Virus record (IMG/VR): IMGVR_UViG_3300022752_000117
Span: 1 to 47,355 of that record
Origin: a virus
Reading direction: 5' to 3' (one strand)
DNA: 47,355 nucleotides
Shown: piece after piece, positions 21,839 through 29,881 of the stretch
How positions within the stretch are numbered: the stretch's first letter is position 1
Layout: each line of letters opens with the position of its first letter
Position numbers and translations under genes: made by a program
Notes under the pieces: model-generated
Told to the model about the DNA's origin: nothing
The model's input: only the letters and a program-made list of their open reading frames with translations
The model's database searches: none

Positions 21839-24492
21839 ACGCTTGCCTCTTGATCCTTGAATACCACATATTTATCGTTACCATATCCAATAACATTGTC
21901 TATAATATACCTATCAACATAATAATCTAAGTCTTTAAAATCAAAATTAGTTGTTCTTTGATAGTTTTCTATGTTTAGCATTATATCATATGACATGTTT
22001 GGATTACAGTAACATAGGGGGATAGCTAGGGTAAATCCTAATTGCTGTCTATCATCTTGGAAACTACGCATCCAAAGCGGTAAAAAAGTTTGTTCTGTTA
22101 TTAAGGTATTACCGTCCCAACCTTTATGTGTTTTAATCCTATTTCGCCAGTTATAAACTGTACTTGGGTATCTCTTAGTCTGATTAGGATCACTTACAGT
22201 AATATTGGTTCTGTCAATACTAATATTTTCAAAGGGTCTTAATAAGAACGGTTCTTTTTTGGTAATGTAAATATCTTGCCCGTCAGCCTTCCAAATATAG
22301 TTGCTGACCCCAGTGTTTAATTTTTTGATAGATTTAGCGGGAGTAGATGTTACTAGAGGTAGATGCCTATCTTTAAAATCTAATGGATCTATCATTTCTA
22401 CATATATGACTTCGTACTCTAGTAGATTTGTATCAGGATCATAGGCTTTAGCTGTTTTGACTTGGCCAAATCTAAATCTTTTTCGTTTGTGATTTAGACC
22501 TACTATACTGATATATTCTTCTATATTCTTAGTTTCTATACCTGCATACATGAGCATTTTTAAATCTTTTCTCACACCAAAGTTAGGATCATTGGCCCTA
22601 TATAAATGTGTTTGGAAAAATATACTACCGTCATTCATTAATCTTTCAAACAAGCGTCTTTTATCTTCTGACATATAAGTTTTGACATAGATGTTGCTAA
22701 ACAATCTATCATTAGGTGTTTCTATGTTTAAGGTAAATTCACGATCAACTGAGCTGTATTCTAGTTGATCTTGAGCTCTTACTGTAAATCTAAAGGTTTT
22801 ATCAAATAGTGTTGCTCCACCGTCAAATATTTGGTTGGTGATTAATTCACCTTCTTTTCTATCAAAGAAGGTAGTCAGACCTTCTCCAGTATATTGTTTA
22901 ATAGTGCCTGTTATTTCACCCGAACTTTCTAATGTAAGACCTGATGGTAAAGCACCGCTCAATAATTTATATTCTATATTAGGTACTGGAATCGTACTTC
23001 TTGCTACTATTTTCTTCATACTAACATAATTAGCAGCTATACTACCCAAATTACTACCCGTTTCCCAATATAGATTACTCTTTCTATCACCAATAACTCT
23101 TAAACTAAATGTTCTAGTAGCAGACGAACTCTCATTATCATTACCAAATCTAGTGGCTGTTACACTGAATTTATAATCTAAGTATATGTCATTTTGATAT
23201 GGTAATATACCAAATATTTCACCTGATGTTATATCTAGTTTTAGTCCAGGTGGTAACACACTTAAAGAACCGCTTTTAATTTGTCTATTGTTTGGAATAG
23301 TGAATGCCAGAGGACTATCAATAGTAAGTCTATATTCCTTTGGGCCTATTGAAAACACATTTTTTATTTTATAAATTTTCTTTAATTGAGTATCAATCAG
23401 TCCAATAAAACTTATATATTCGTCAATTAACGGTAACTGCGTAGGGTTTTTTATAGTGACAAACATACTATTTTCAATATTGTCTGTTGACGTTTTAGTA
23501 AATGTTGTCAGTGTTTTTTCACTTTCTTTTATAAAAGGTTCAAAATAATATTGAACACTAAAATAGTCTATTACGTCATATATATCTAGTTTAATAATAT
23601 GATAGTTATTTGATCTTATTATACCTAAATCAGGAGGAGTTCTCCAAAATGGTATTCTTAAACTACTGGAACTTGCGAGGTACGTATTTGTTCCAACAAG
23701 CATGATAGTATTATCAGCTCGTAAATAATCTTCACCTACAACATATATTCTAAATTTTCTTTTGACATATGTGTCACCATCAGTAATTGTTACATAGAAT
23801 TCGTAATTTCTATTCAATTTACGGGCTCCTCGAAATGGAGCACTGTAATCAAAGGTTATAGTATCAAAGTTAAAACTATCATAACCATTATCTGACTTTA
23901 TATTGAAATCGAAGCCAAAGCTATCATATCCTTCTATATCAAAATTTCCGCTGCGTAATTCAATAGGTATTGATAGTAAAGGGTCAATAAATCCTTTAAT
24001 AAGACCATTTCTGTCCATGGTCAATCCTGGTGGTAAGTATCCTTCGCTATCATCAATAAAAAAATTAAGTTTTTGTCCAGGAGCAGTATCTAGGTCAAAG
24101 GCTTCAATTTGAAATTCTACTGGGCTTGAATCCAATATAAAGAAAGTATTATTGGGTCCTATGGCCAGTAAATTTTCAGGTGTTACTATTACAGGTATAT
24201 CTGGACCATCTATGGTTATTGAGAACGTTCTGTCACTTATTTCATTTGTGATAATGTTTTTGGCTCTTATAACAAATACATAGTCTGTTGATCTAAAAAC
24301 TTGGAAAGGAGTTCCTTCTATAGTTACTGTTTTAAGTAATAGTCCCTCAGGAAGCCTACCTGATATTATACTAAATTTTGTGTTTAAAAGTTCTTGAACA
24401 GTGAGGCTGTTAAGAGGTAATGGAATAGAGGTTGTTAATCCTTCGGTATAAGTGCCCAGACTTGCACCTGATTTTTTATTCCAAATATCCAA
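21835..24492 (-). CDS. Ig-repeat (He_PIG-like) tail/baseplate protein (885 aa)
   Basis: At least four copies of the putative-Ig signature LPxGLxL...GxIxG are visible (SGRLPEGLLL near 45, YLPPGLTMDRNGLIKG near 150, VLPPGLKLDITSGEIFG near 410, ALPSGLTLESSGEITG near 500), separated by beta-sandwich-like stretches. This is typical of large phage adhesins and tail-surface proteins. The C-terminal 250 residues are a different domain (YRANDPNFGVRKDLKMLMYAGIE). The start is a TTG at 24492, supported by AGGAGGAG 7 bases upstream and a perfect late promoter TATAAATA at 24519-24512; no ATG fits. Likely role: tail-tip or baseplate surface protein binding the host. Confidence 0.75.
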   Translation of the reverse strand: MDIWNKKSGASLGTYTEGLTTSIPLPLNSLTVQELLNTKFSIISGRLPEGLLLKTVTIEGTPFQVFRSTDYVFVIRAKNIITNEISDRTFSITIDGPDIPVIVTPENLLAIGPNNTFFILDSSPVEFQIEAFDLDTAPGQKLNFFIDDSEGYLPPGLTMDRNGLIKGFIDPLLSIPIELRSGNFDIEGYDSFGFDFNIKSDNGYDSFNFDTITFDYSAPFRGARKLNRNYEFYVTITDGDTYVKRKFRIYVVGEDYLRADNTIMLVGTNTYLASSSSLRIPFWRTPPDLGIIRSNNYHIIKLDIYDVIDYFSVQYYFEPFIKESEKTLTTFTKTSTDNIENSMFVTIKNPTQLPLIDEYISFIGLIDTQLKKIYKIKNVFSIGPKEYRLTIDSPLAFTIPNNRQIKSGSLSVLPPGLKLDITSGEIFGILPYQNDIYLDYKFSVTATRFGNDNESSSATRTFSLRVIGDRKSNLYWETGSNLGSIAANYVSMKKIVARSTIPVPNIEYKLLSGALPSGLTLESSGEITGTIKQYTGEGLTTFFDRKEGELITNQIFDGGATLFDKTFRFTVRAQDQLEYSSVDREFTLNIETPNDRLFSNIYVKTYMSEDKRRLFERLMNDGSIFFQTHLYRANDPNFGVRKDLKMLMYAGIETKNIEEYISIVGLNHKRKRFRFGQVKTAKAYDPDTNLLEYEVIYVEMIDPLDFKDRHLPLVTSTPAKSIKKLNTGVSNYIWKADGQDIYITKKEPFLLRPFENISIDRTNITVSDPNQTKRYPSTVYNWRNRIKTHKGWDGNTLITEQTFLPLWMRSFQDDRQQLGFTLAIPLCYCNPNMSYDIMLNIENYQRTTNFDFKDLDYYVDRYIIDNVIGYGNDKYVVFKDQEASV

Positions 24493-24511
24493 GACCGCTC
24501 CTCCTATAGTA

Positions 24512-24519
24512 TATTTATA
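24512..24519 (-). promoter_or_regulatory. Perfect T4-type late promoter TATAAATA
   Basis: Minus-strand TATAAATA (with a C before it, CTATAAATA), followed by ATAGGAGGAG and a TTG start. It is the only exact match to the T4 late consensus noted in the window. Confidence 0.7.
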
Positions 24520-24524
24520 GGTTT

Positions 24525-25220
24525 TTAGGGCATTACTATTCCCGAGCCTTGTTCTTTTTCTCTAACCTGAGGCATAAAGATATTACTGCCTCCATATGGC
24601 AGAGCTGTTCCTGGTAATATGCTTAGATTAAGATCATTCATTTTAGCAGCTAAAGGAAAACTTAGTTGATCTCTGCTACTACTTTGTACTATAATATCCC
24701 ACCAATTTAGCATAGCAGCCTGTACTTTTGGATTATTATGATAGATAAAACTAGTCATTTCATACAGTCCACTACCACTGGGCCAATTACATCTACGTAA
24801 TATATCGTGAGTAGCATTTAAACATTCTACAGTTTCAAATCTACTTAATGCTACTATGTGTAGTTCTTCATATATACAGCTTCTTCTAGCATGTCTAAAC
24901 ACACCCATATCACCGTCTTTTAGATAATCTTTGATAATGGTTTTAGGATCAGTTTTTACCTCGCAATAGTGATCGTGCCAGATATAGTAATCATAACCAG
25001 GTACCATTAGGAATCCTAAGATTTTAGGCAATTTTACATTTCTGCGAGCTGCATATATTGGATCTTTACTGAAATTGATCAATGATCGTTTTTGCCAAAC
25101 TTTAAATTCGTCTGGTTGATCAGTAAAAGCATAATAATCCACGCCTTCAAATCCCCCGTTACTGGGATCATGTATTTGTGATTTGAGTCCTGATAATCCT
25201 GTAATAACTGCTATCTTCAA
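24525..25220 (-). CDS. TOD1/MUCI70 (DUF616)-like glycosyltransferase (231 aa)
   Basis: Family features: an early strand and VDYYAFTDQ near 28, AARRNVKLPKILG near 58, YDYYIWHDHYCEV near 77 (the position of the metal-binding acidic motif), FRHARRSCIYEE near 108, and late SRDQLSFPLAAKM. These fit the DUF616 glycosyltransferase-like family, a GT-A-type fold. The donor and acceptor are not readable. Its place inside the fibre gene run suggests it glycosylates a tail fibre or modifies a host surface glycan. The start is TTG at 25220, overlapping the upstream TGA, with GGAGG 7 bases upstream. Confidence 0.7.
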   Translation of the reverse strand: MKIAVITGLSGLKSQIHDPSNGGFEGVDYYAFTDQPDEFKVWQKRSLINFSKDPIYAARRNVKLPKILGFLMVPGYDYYIWHDHYCEVKTDPKTIIKDYLKDGDMGVFRHARRSCIYEELHIVALSRFETVECLNATHDILRRCNWPSGSGLYEMTSFIYHNNPKVQAAMLNWWDIIVQSSSRDQLSFPLAAKMNDLNLSILPGTALPYGGSNIFMPQVREKEQGSGIVMP

Positions 25221-25702
25221 GCATAACCTCCGTCAATGACATTACCTGGTTCAATTATATATATCGTTGAACTTGATCCGCCATCAACGGTTACGAAAGA
25301 AGATCCTACTACACCTGCTACCCATTTATCCCCATCAAATACTAGACTTTGACCACTTGTTGGCATAGTTATTTCTACGTCATTTAAATCATCTAAATTA
25401 TGATTGGTAATATCACTGACTTGGCCTTCTAATAAAGGAGTCTTAATACTTGTATTGACTTCAAACTTTTTACCAGTGGGTAGGCTCATTAAAACATTAT
25501 TATTACTGAGTAAATTTTTTCCATTTATATTTAAGTTACCACCTAAGGTAGGATTTGTATCCTCAGCTAGATTAGTAGGTATAGCTAGTTTAAGTAAATC
25601 AAAATTGTAGATTACTTTAGCGAAAGCAGTACGTAGATCATCACCAGTACCATCATTAGCATAGCCACCTAAATTAATTTGTTGTAAAGATATATCTGCC
25701 AT
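25217..25702 (-). CDS. Small fibre protein with GGYANDGTGDD N-terminus (161 aa)
   Basis: It begins ISLQQINLGGYANDGTGDDLRTAFAKV, the same attachment motif as the 94- and 2271-residue proteins (GxxGNDGTGDxxRxAFxKVNxNF). The C-terminus VDGGSSSTIYIIEPGNVIDGGYA resembles that of the 94-residue protein (IDGGSASTDY...IDGGEA), suggesting a shared terminal docking or chaperone unit. Between them is a short beta-rich shaft. Likely a small tail-fibre adaptor. It is coupled to the glycosyltransferase gene after it. Confidence 0.65.
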   Translation of the reverse strand: MADISLQQINLGGYANDGTGDDLRTAFAKVIYNFDLLKLAIPTNLAEDTNPTLGGNLNINGKNLLSNNNVLMSLPTGKKFEVNTSIKTPLLEGQVSDITNHNLDDLNDVEITMPTSGQSLVFDGDKWVAGVVGSSFVTVDGGSSSTIYIIEPGNVIDGGYA

Positions 25703-25716
25703 AATGTATTTCCTAA

Positions 25717-28353
25717 TTAACTATTACCTATGTGTAACACTGTGACGTAAACACCAGCCGCCGGAGGCGTAGTAAATTGTAAATATTTTCCGTTAGGATA
25801 AGGTGGGCTGGAACCTACAAAACCACTATTCACTAGAGTATAATCAATACCTGGAATCTGATATACTCGATCAACATGTACCATAACATGTCTCTCACTA
25901 ATTGCTGGGATACCCCCATATCCAACTATGGGACCAAAATATACTTCAATTCCATTAGTATATGTGGCAGAAGGATCTGGTGCGGCGGGTACTCCAGCGA
26001 AGTTTTGTTGTACTATATTTTCTGGCTCACGTGGTCTAAGTTGTCGCCATACACCACTCATCAAAACTTCAAGTGCTGTTTCATCTGTATTGTATCTAAT
26101 TAAACCATTCTGTGGTAAATTATCTAAAAATGGTCTTTGTAATGTCGTACCAGTAGGTAGAGACAAATACCCTGTACTGGTGTTCGATTTATCTGAAACC
26201 GTAGGTAGAAGATTAAATTCTCTTTCAATTAATATGGGATTAAGTATTTCTCTACTTGTATTGAAGGTAGTCAAATCTGAAGTTGTATCAATACCAAGAT
26301 ATATAATACCATTAGCTACATCATCTAATCTGTATTGATTTATTACAAATATAAAAGGACTAGTAGAACCTGTAATTGTATAACTGCCTAATACTTTTTC
26401 TATTATTTTAGTGCCAGGAATAATACTTCTAATATAGCGCATTACATGATAATCGTTTAAATTAATTGTATTATTAAAAGTTATTTTTATAAAGGCAGTT
26501 TTATTATTAAAAATACTCAGTGTTGGTCTTAATATTAATATTTGATTTATGCCAAAGTTAGCTGTAAAACTGGCTTCTCTTGATTTTATTCCGTTAATAG
26601 AATAAACTGTTGTAATTGTTTTTAGTAGCCCTAATTCATAATCTAATTTAATTTTATGTTCCCAACCGCCAATACTATCATCCTCAACATAGTAGATACC
26701 GTTATCATTTTCTATATTAGTATTTTCAGCATGAGTTGGACCTATAAATAATTTAGCAAATGGACTAGTAGTTTGACCAATTATTTTACTGCCTAAACTT
26801 AAAGATTCGCTAGTTGGAAAAAGACCTTGAGCTGTCGAATCTATATTTTGTATTTGAGTTCCCTGTGTACCTTGACGACCTTGTATACCTTGTGGACCTT
26901 GTGATCCTTGAAATCCTTGTACACCTTGTACGCCCTGTACGCCCTGTACGCCCTGTACACCTTGAATACCTTGAATACCTTTTGGACCTTGTATACCCTG
27001 TATACCCTGTTCACCAGTTATACCCTGTGGACCGTTGCTAGGCCCTTCGAATCCCTGTATACCTTGACGACCTTGATGGCCCTGTGCCCCATCGCTAGGC
27101 CCTTGAAATCCTTGGTTACCTTGCATGCCTTGAACTGATAAAATATCCCAATAATCATCATTAAGTAACCCATTTATTTCTACAGGTAGTTTATTTGTCG
27201 CAGGAATAGGATTTATATAGATATAACTATTACCATAATAAAAGACTACATCATTCTTAGCATAAGATTCTGTTGGGACCCATTGACCACGCCAATTAAA
27301 TCCAAGACCTTGAATACCTTGTGCTCCTTGGATACCTTGTGCTCCTTGTATACCCTGCATGCCTTGTATACCCTGCTGGCCTTGTATACCTTGAAAAACT
27401 GCTGATCCATTTGTACCCTGTACACCTTGGACACCTTGGACACCTTGTCCACCCTGTACACCTTGTCCACCCTGTACACCTTGTCTACCTTGTACGCCTT
27501 GACCACCCTGTACACCTTGTACGCCTTGTCCACCTTGAACACCCTGTACACCTTGTACACCTTGTACTCCTTGTGCCGATATAATATCCCACCATTCGTC
27601 GTTTATAAGATTACTTCCGTCTATTATTGGAAGTATTGGTGGAACAGAAACAGGAATTGGTTTTTTTGCAATGTAGGCATTGCCTTGATAAAATACTATT
27701 TCAAATAATTTATAATTTTTATCTGAATCGTAATTACCAATCCAATTTAGCGATGCTCCTTGTATGCCCTGAGTACCTTGTATGCCCTGAGTACCTTGAC
27801 GACCTTGTGATCCTTGTCCAGCATATTCTCCGGCTATTCCTTGTATACCTTGATTACCTTGTATACCAAAATTTCCTTGTATACCTTGTTCTCCTTGTAT
27901 ACCTTGTATGCCTTGATTACCTTGTATACCCTGATTACCATCTATGCCTTGGATACCTTGGATACCTTGGAACACAGCTGATCCATTTGTTCCTTGTGTA
28001 CCTGTAGCACCTTGAATACCTTGTAGACCTTGTACACCTTGGATACCTTGTACGCCTTGATCACCTTCATTACCTATGAATCCCTGTACACCATCATCGC
28101 CTTGTATACCTTGGAATCCTTGAAAGCCCTGTAGGCCCTGTATACCTTGGAATCCTTGAAAGCCCTGTAGGCCCTGCATACCTTGTAGCCCCATTGTTGC
28201 TACATATGGTAAGTCATTCCAAGCACCTATACCATTACCTATTTTTAATCTTTGAAAATCAGTTTCGTATCCTGGTTCCCCTGGAGATAATATAGGATTA
28301 CCTATGTTCCATTCTGATGCCGTGCCCCTTCGTATTTGTATTTTTGATGCCAT
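25717..28353 (-). CDS. Collagen-like tail fibre with two carbohydrate-binding-like beads (878 aa)
   Basis: The N-terminus (1-50) has the fibre motif KIQIRRGTASEWNIGNPILS, then GEPGYETDF..LKIGNG...WNDLPY. A long collagen-like repeat of G-X-Q triplets (about 55-200) follows, then a bead LNWIGNYDSDKNYKLFEIVF, FYQGNAY (about 203-260), more collagen, a second bead FNWRGQWVPTESYAKNDVVF (about 350-405), more collagen to about 505, and a beta-rich C-terminal head (about 505-878). The beads have the Trp/Tyr...Y..ND.V.Y.G..Y pattern of CBM5/12 (chitin-binding type 3) modules. Gly-X-Gln repeats are expected to form a triple helix. Likely receptor-binding fibre; target glycan unknown. Confidence 0.8.
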   Translation of the reverse strand: MASKIQIRRGTASEWNIGNPILSPGEPGYETDFQRLKIGNGIGAWNDLPYVATMGLQGMQGLQGFQGFQGIQGLQGFQGFQGIQGDDGVQGFIGNEGDQGVQGIQGVQGLQGIQGATGTQGTNGSAVFQGIQGIQGIDGNQGIQGNQGIQGIQGEQGIQGNFGIQGNQGIQGIAGEYAGQGSQGRQGTQGIQGTQGIQGASLNWIGNYDSDKNYKLFEIVFYQGNAYIAKKPIPVSVPPILPIIDGSNLINDEWWDIISAQGVQGVQGVQGVQGGQGVQGVQGGQGVQGRQGVQGGQGVQGGQGVQGVQGVQGTNGSAVFQGIQGQQGIQGMQGIQGAQGIQGAQGIQGLGFNWRGQWVPTESYAKNDVVFYYGNSYIYINPIPATNKLPVEINGLLNDDYWDILSVQGMQGNQGFQGPSDGAQGHQGRQGIQGFEGPSNGPQGITGEQGIQGIQGPKGIQGIQGVQGVQGVQGVQGVQGFQGSQGPQGIQGRQGTQGTQIQNIDSTAQGLFPTSESLSLGSKIIGQTTSPFAKLFIGPTHAENTNIENDNGIYYVEDDSIGGWEHKIKLDYELGLLKTITTVYSINGIKSREASFTANFGINQILILRPTLSIFNNKTAFIKITFNNTINLNDYHVMRYIRSIIPGTKIIEKVLGSYTITGSTSPFIFVINQYRLDDVANGIIYLGIDTTSDLTTFNTSREILNPILIEREFNLLPTVSDKSNTSTGYLSLPTGTTLQRPFLDNLPQNGLIRYNTDETALEVLMSGVWRQLRPREPENIVQQNFAGVPAAPDPSATYTNGIEVYFGPIVGYGGIPAISERHVMVHVDRVYQIPGIDYTLVNSGFVGSSPPYPNGKYLQFTTPPAAGVYVTVLHIGNS

Positions 28354-28359
28354 AGTTGA

Positions 28360-29829
28360 TTATGTTAATCTAACATAAACTCCCCCAAGTCCATCGTACC
28401 ACTGACCGCCAATTGGTACGCCTGCAACTCCAGCAGCAGCTGAGTCTACAAATGGCCCAGGAATTACAAAATTACCTACAGATTTTATTATTTCTATTTT
28501 GGTAAAATTAGTTGTACTTGCTGCCGATGCATCAACAGGAATCGTAAAGGTAGTTTTACCTACAGCAGAACCTAGACCTTTATAATAGTTTATTACTTTT
28601 ACATTACCGGTCTCATCGGCAAGAATATCAAATTTTGATCCAGGGCTACCACCACTCATCGTAGCACTCAGTGTAAATGTACTGGCTGTTTTAGTTTTAA
28701 CATAGTAGGTAGTATTAGGTAATACACCCCCCAAGCCAGTTATAAACTGTACTGGCCCACCTATAGTCATCCAACTAGTACTTGAAGCTGTAAATTCGTC
28801 ATTGCTTGCTGTAGCCTCAGTCACTGAAGATCCGCTATAATTTACCCCACTCACTAATCTTGGAGTTATTGAAGAATCTGATCTAGTACCAATAAAATAA
28901 CTGCCTATGGCCATTGAGTCTAAAATTTTAAATAAATCTGAATTATTATCCACATCAGTAAAGATTATATTACTAGCAGTCCATGTCACGCTAGCAACTA
29001 AACTGGCTGTTACATCAATAGTTTTAGATAATTCTAAAAGATTAGTAGGTCCTATACTTACTTTACTATTACCTAAGTACATGGACTCGGCACTTAGATA
29101 TATACTTTTAAATTTATATGTAGGACTACCTATGTTTATTGTTTCATTGTTAGTAGGTATAATATCTTGACTAATCACTTCCAAAGCATTTCTACCCTGT
29201 ATACCTTGTACTCCTTGATTACCTTGTACTCCTTGATTACCTTGTATACCAAAATTTCCTTGTATACCCTGTCTACCAGCGATACCCTGTATACCTTGTG
29301 CCCCTTTAGGGACAAATATTTCCCAATCGTTTGGATTTGACCCTGGTACTATACTACTATTATCATTTACACAGATCCAGGTGTTGCCGTCATATTGTAC
29401 AATATCATTAGCATCATAATCAAGATTAGTATTCCATTCTTTTTTAAATCGATATCCTACGCCTATGGGCCCCTGATCACCATCTGCTCCTTGTATACCT
29501 GGTGGTCCTTCATTGCCTATGATACCTTGAAATCCTTGAGGACCTTGAGGACCTTGTATACCTTGACCTATGATACCTTGAAATCCTTGAATGCCCTGTA
29601 ATCCAGTGCCTCTTATTCCTTGTATACCTTGAACCCCTTGACCACCCCCACTTCCACCTCCACTTCCACCTAGATTTAGATATGGTAAATTATTCCAATC
29701 GAGCACATTGTTACCAATTTTTAATTTTTGGGTATCTGTTTCGTAACCTAATTCACCTAATGCTAACACAGGATTGGCACTGACCCATTCTGCTGCTGTA
29801 CCCCTGCGTATTTGTATTTTTGAAGTCAT
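28360..29829 (-). CDS. Collagen-like tail fibre with one bead (489 aa)
   Basis: The N-terminal fibre motif (KIQIRRGTAAEWVSANPVLA, GYETDTQKLKIGNNVLDWNNLPY) is followed by a Gly/Ser spacer and G-X-Q repeats. A bead YRFKKEWNTNLDYDANDIVQYDGNTW (about 125-176) comes next, then further repeats to about 215, and a shared module SQDIIPTNNETINIGSPTYKF, KSIYLSAESMYLGNSKVSIG (from about 216). The C-terminal part is beta-rich, ending GQWYDGLGGVYVRLT. Virion fibre role inferred from paralogues in this locus. It has its own late-promoter-like GATAAATA (29855-29848) and RBS AAGGATG. Confidence 0.8.
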   Translation of the reverse strand: MTSKIQIRRGTAAEWVSANPVLALGELGYETDTQKLKIGNNVLDWNNLPYLNLGGSGGGSGGGQGVQGIQGIRGTGLQGIQGFQGIIGQGIQGPQGPQGFQGIIGNEGPPGIQGADGDQGPIGVGYRFKKEWNTNLDYDANDIVQYDGNTWICVNDNSSIVPGSNPNDWEIFVPKGAQGIQGIAGRQGIQGNFGIQGNQGVQGNQGVQGIQGRNALEVISQDIIPTNNETINIGSPTYKFKSIYLSAESMYLGNSKVSIGPTNLLELSKTIDVTASLVASVTWTASNIIFTDVDNNSDLFKILDSMAIGSYFIGTRSDSSITPRLVSGVNYSGSSVTEATASNDEFTASSTSWMTIGGPVQFITGLGGVLPNTTYYVKTKTASTFTLSATMSGGSPGSKFDILADETGNVKVINYYKGLGSAVGKTTFTIPVDASAASTTNFTKIEIIKSVGNFVIPGPFVDSAAAGVAGVPIGGQWYDGLGGVYVRLT

Positions 29830-29847
29830 ATATTACATCCTTGTGCA

Positions 29848-29855
29848 TATTTATC
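29848..29855 (-). promoter_or_regulatory. Late-promoter-like GATAAATA within the fibre locus
   Basis: Minus-strand GATAAATA in the 52-base gap between two fibre genes, followed by AAGGATG and the ATG at 29829; it would give the downstream fibre its own transcript. Confidence 0.55.
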
Positions 29856-29881
29856 TATAGCTTGATATAGTCATAATCCTA

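Noticed and set aside
27246-27708. Long open frames on either strand across the collagen-coding DNA (Tyr/Lys/Val or Leu/Val/His/Pro-rich products)
   Set aside because: They are shadows created by the 9-bp periodic repeat, whose other frames lack stops; they have no RBS and the protein composition is merely the repeat read out of frame.
26840-28190. Regularly spaced short direct repeats that look like a CRISPR array
   Set aside because: The period is 9 bases (or multiples), in phase with Gly-X-Gln codons of an intact fibre gene; no spacer/repeat alternation of 25-40 bases.
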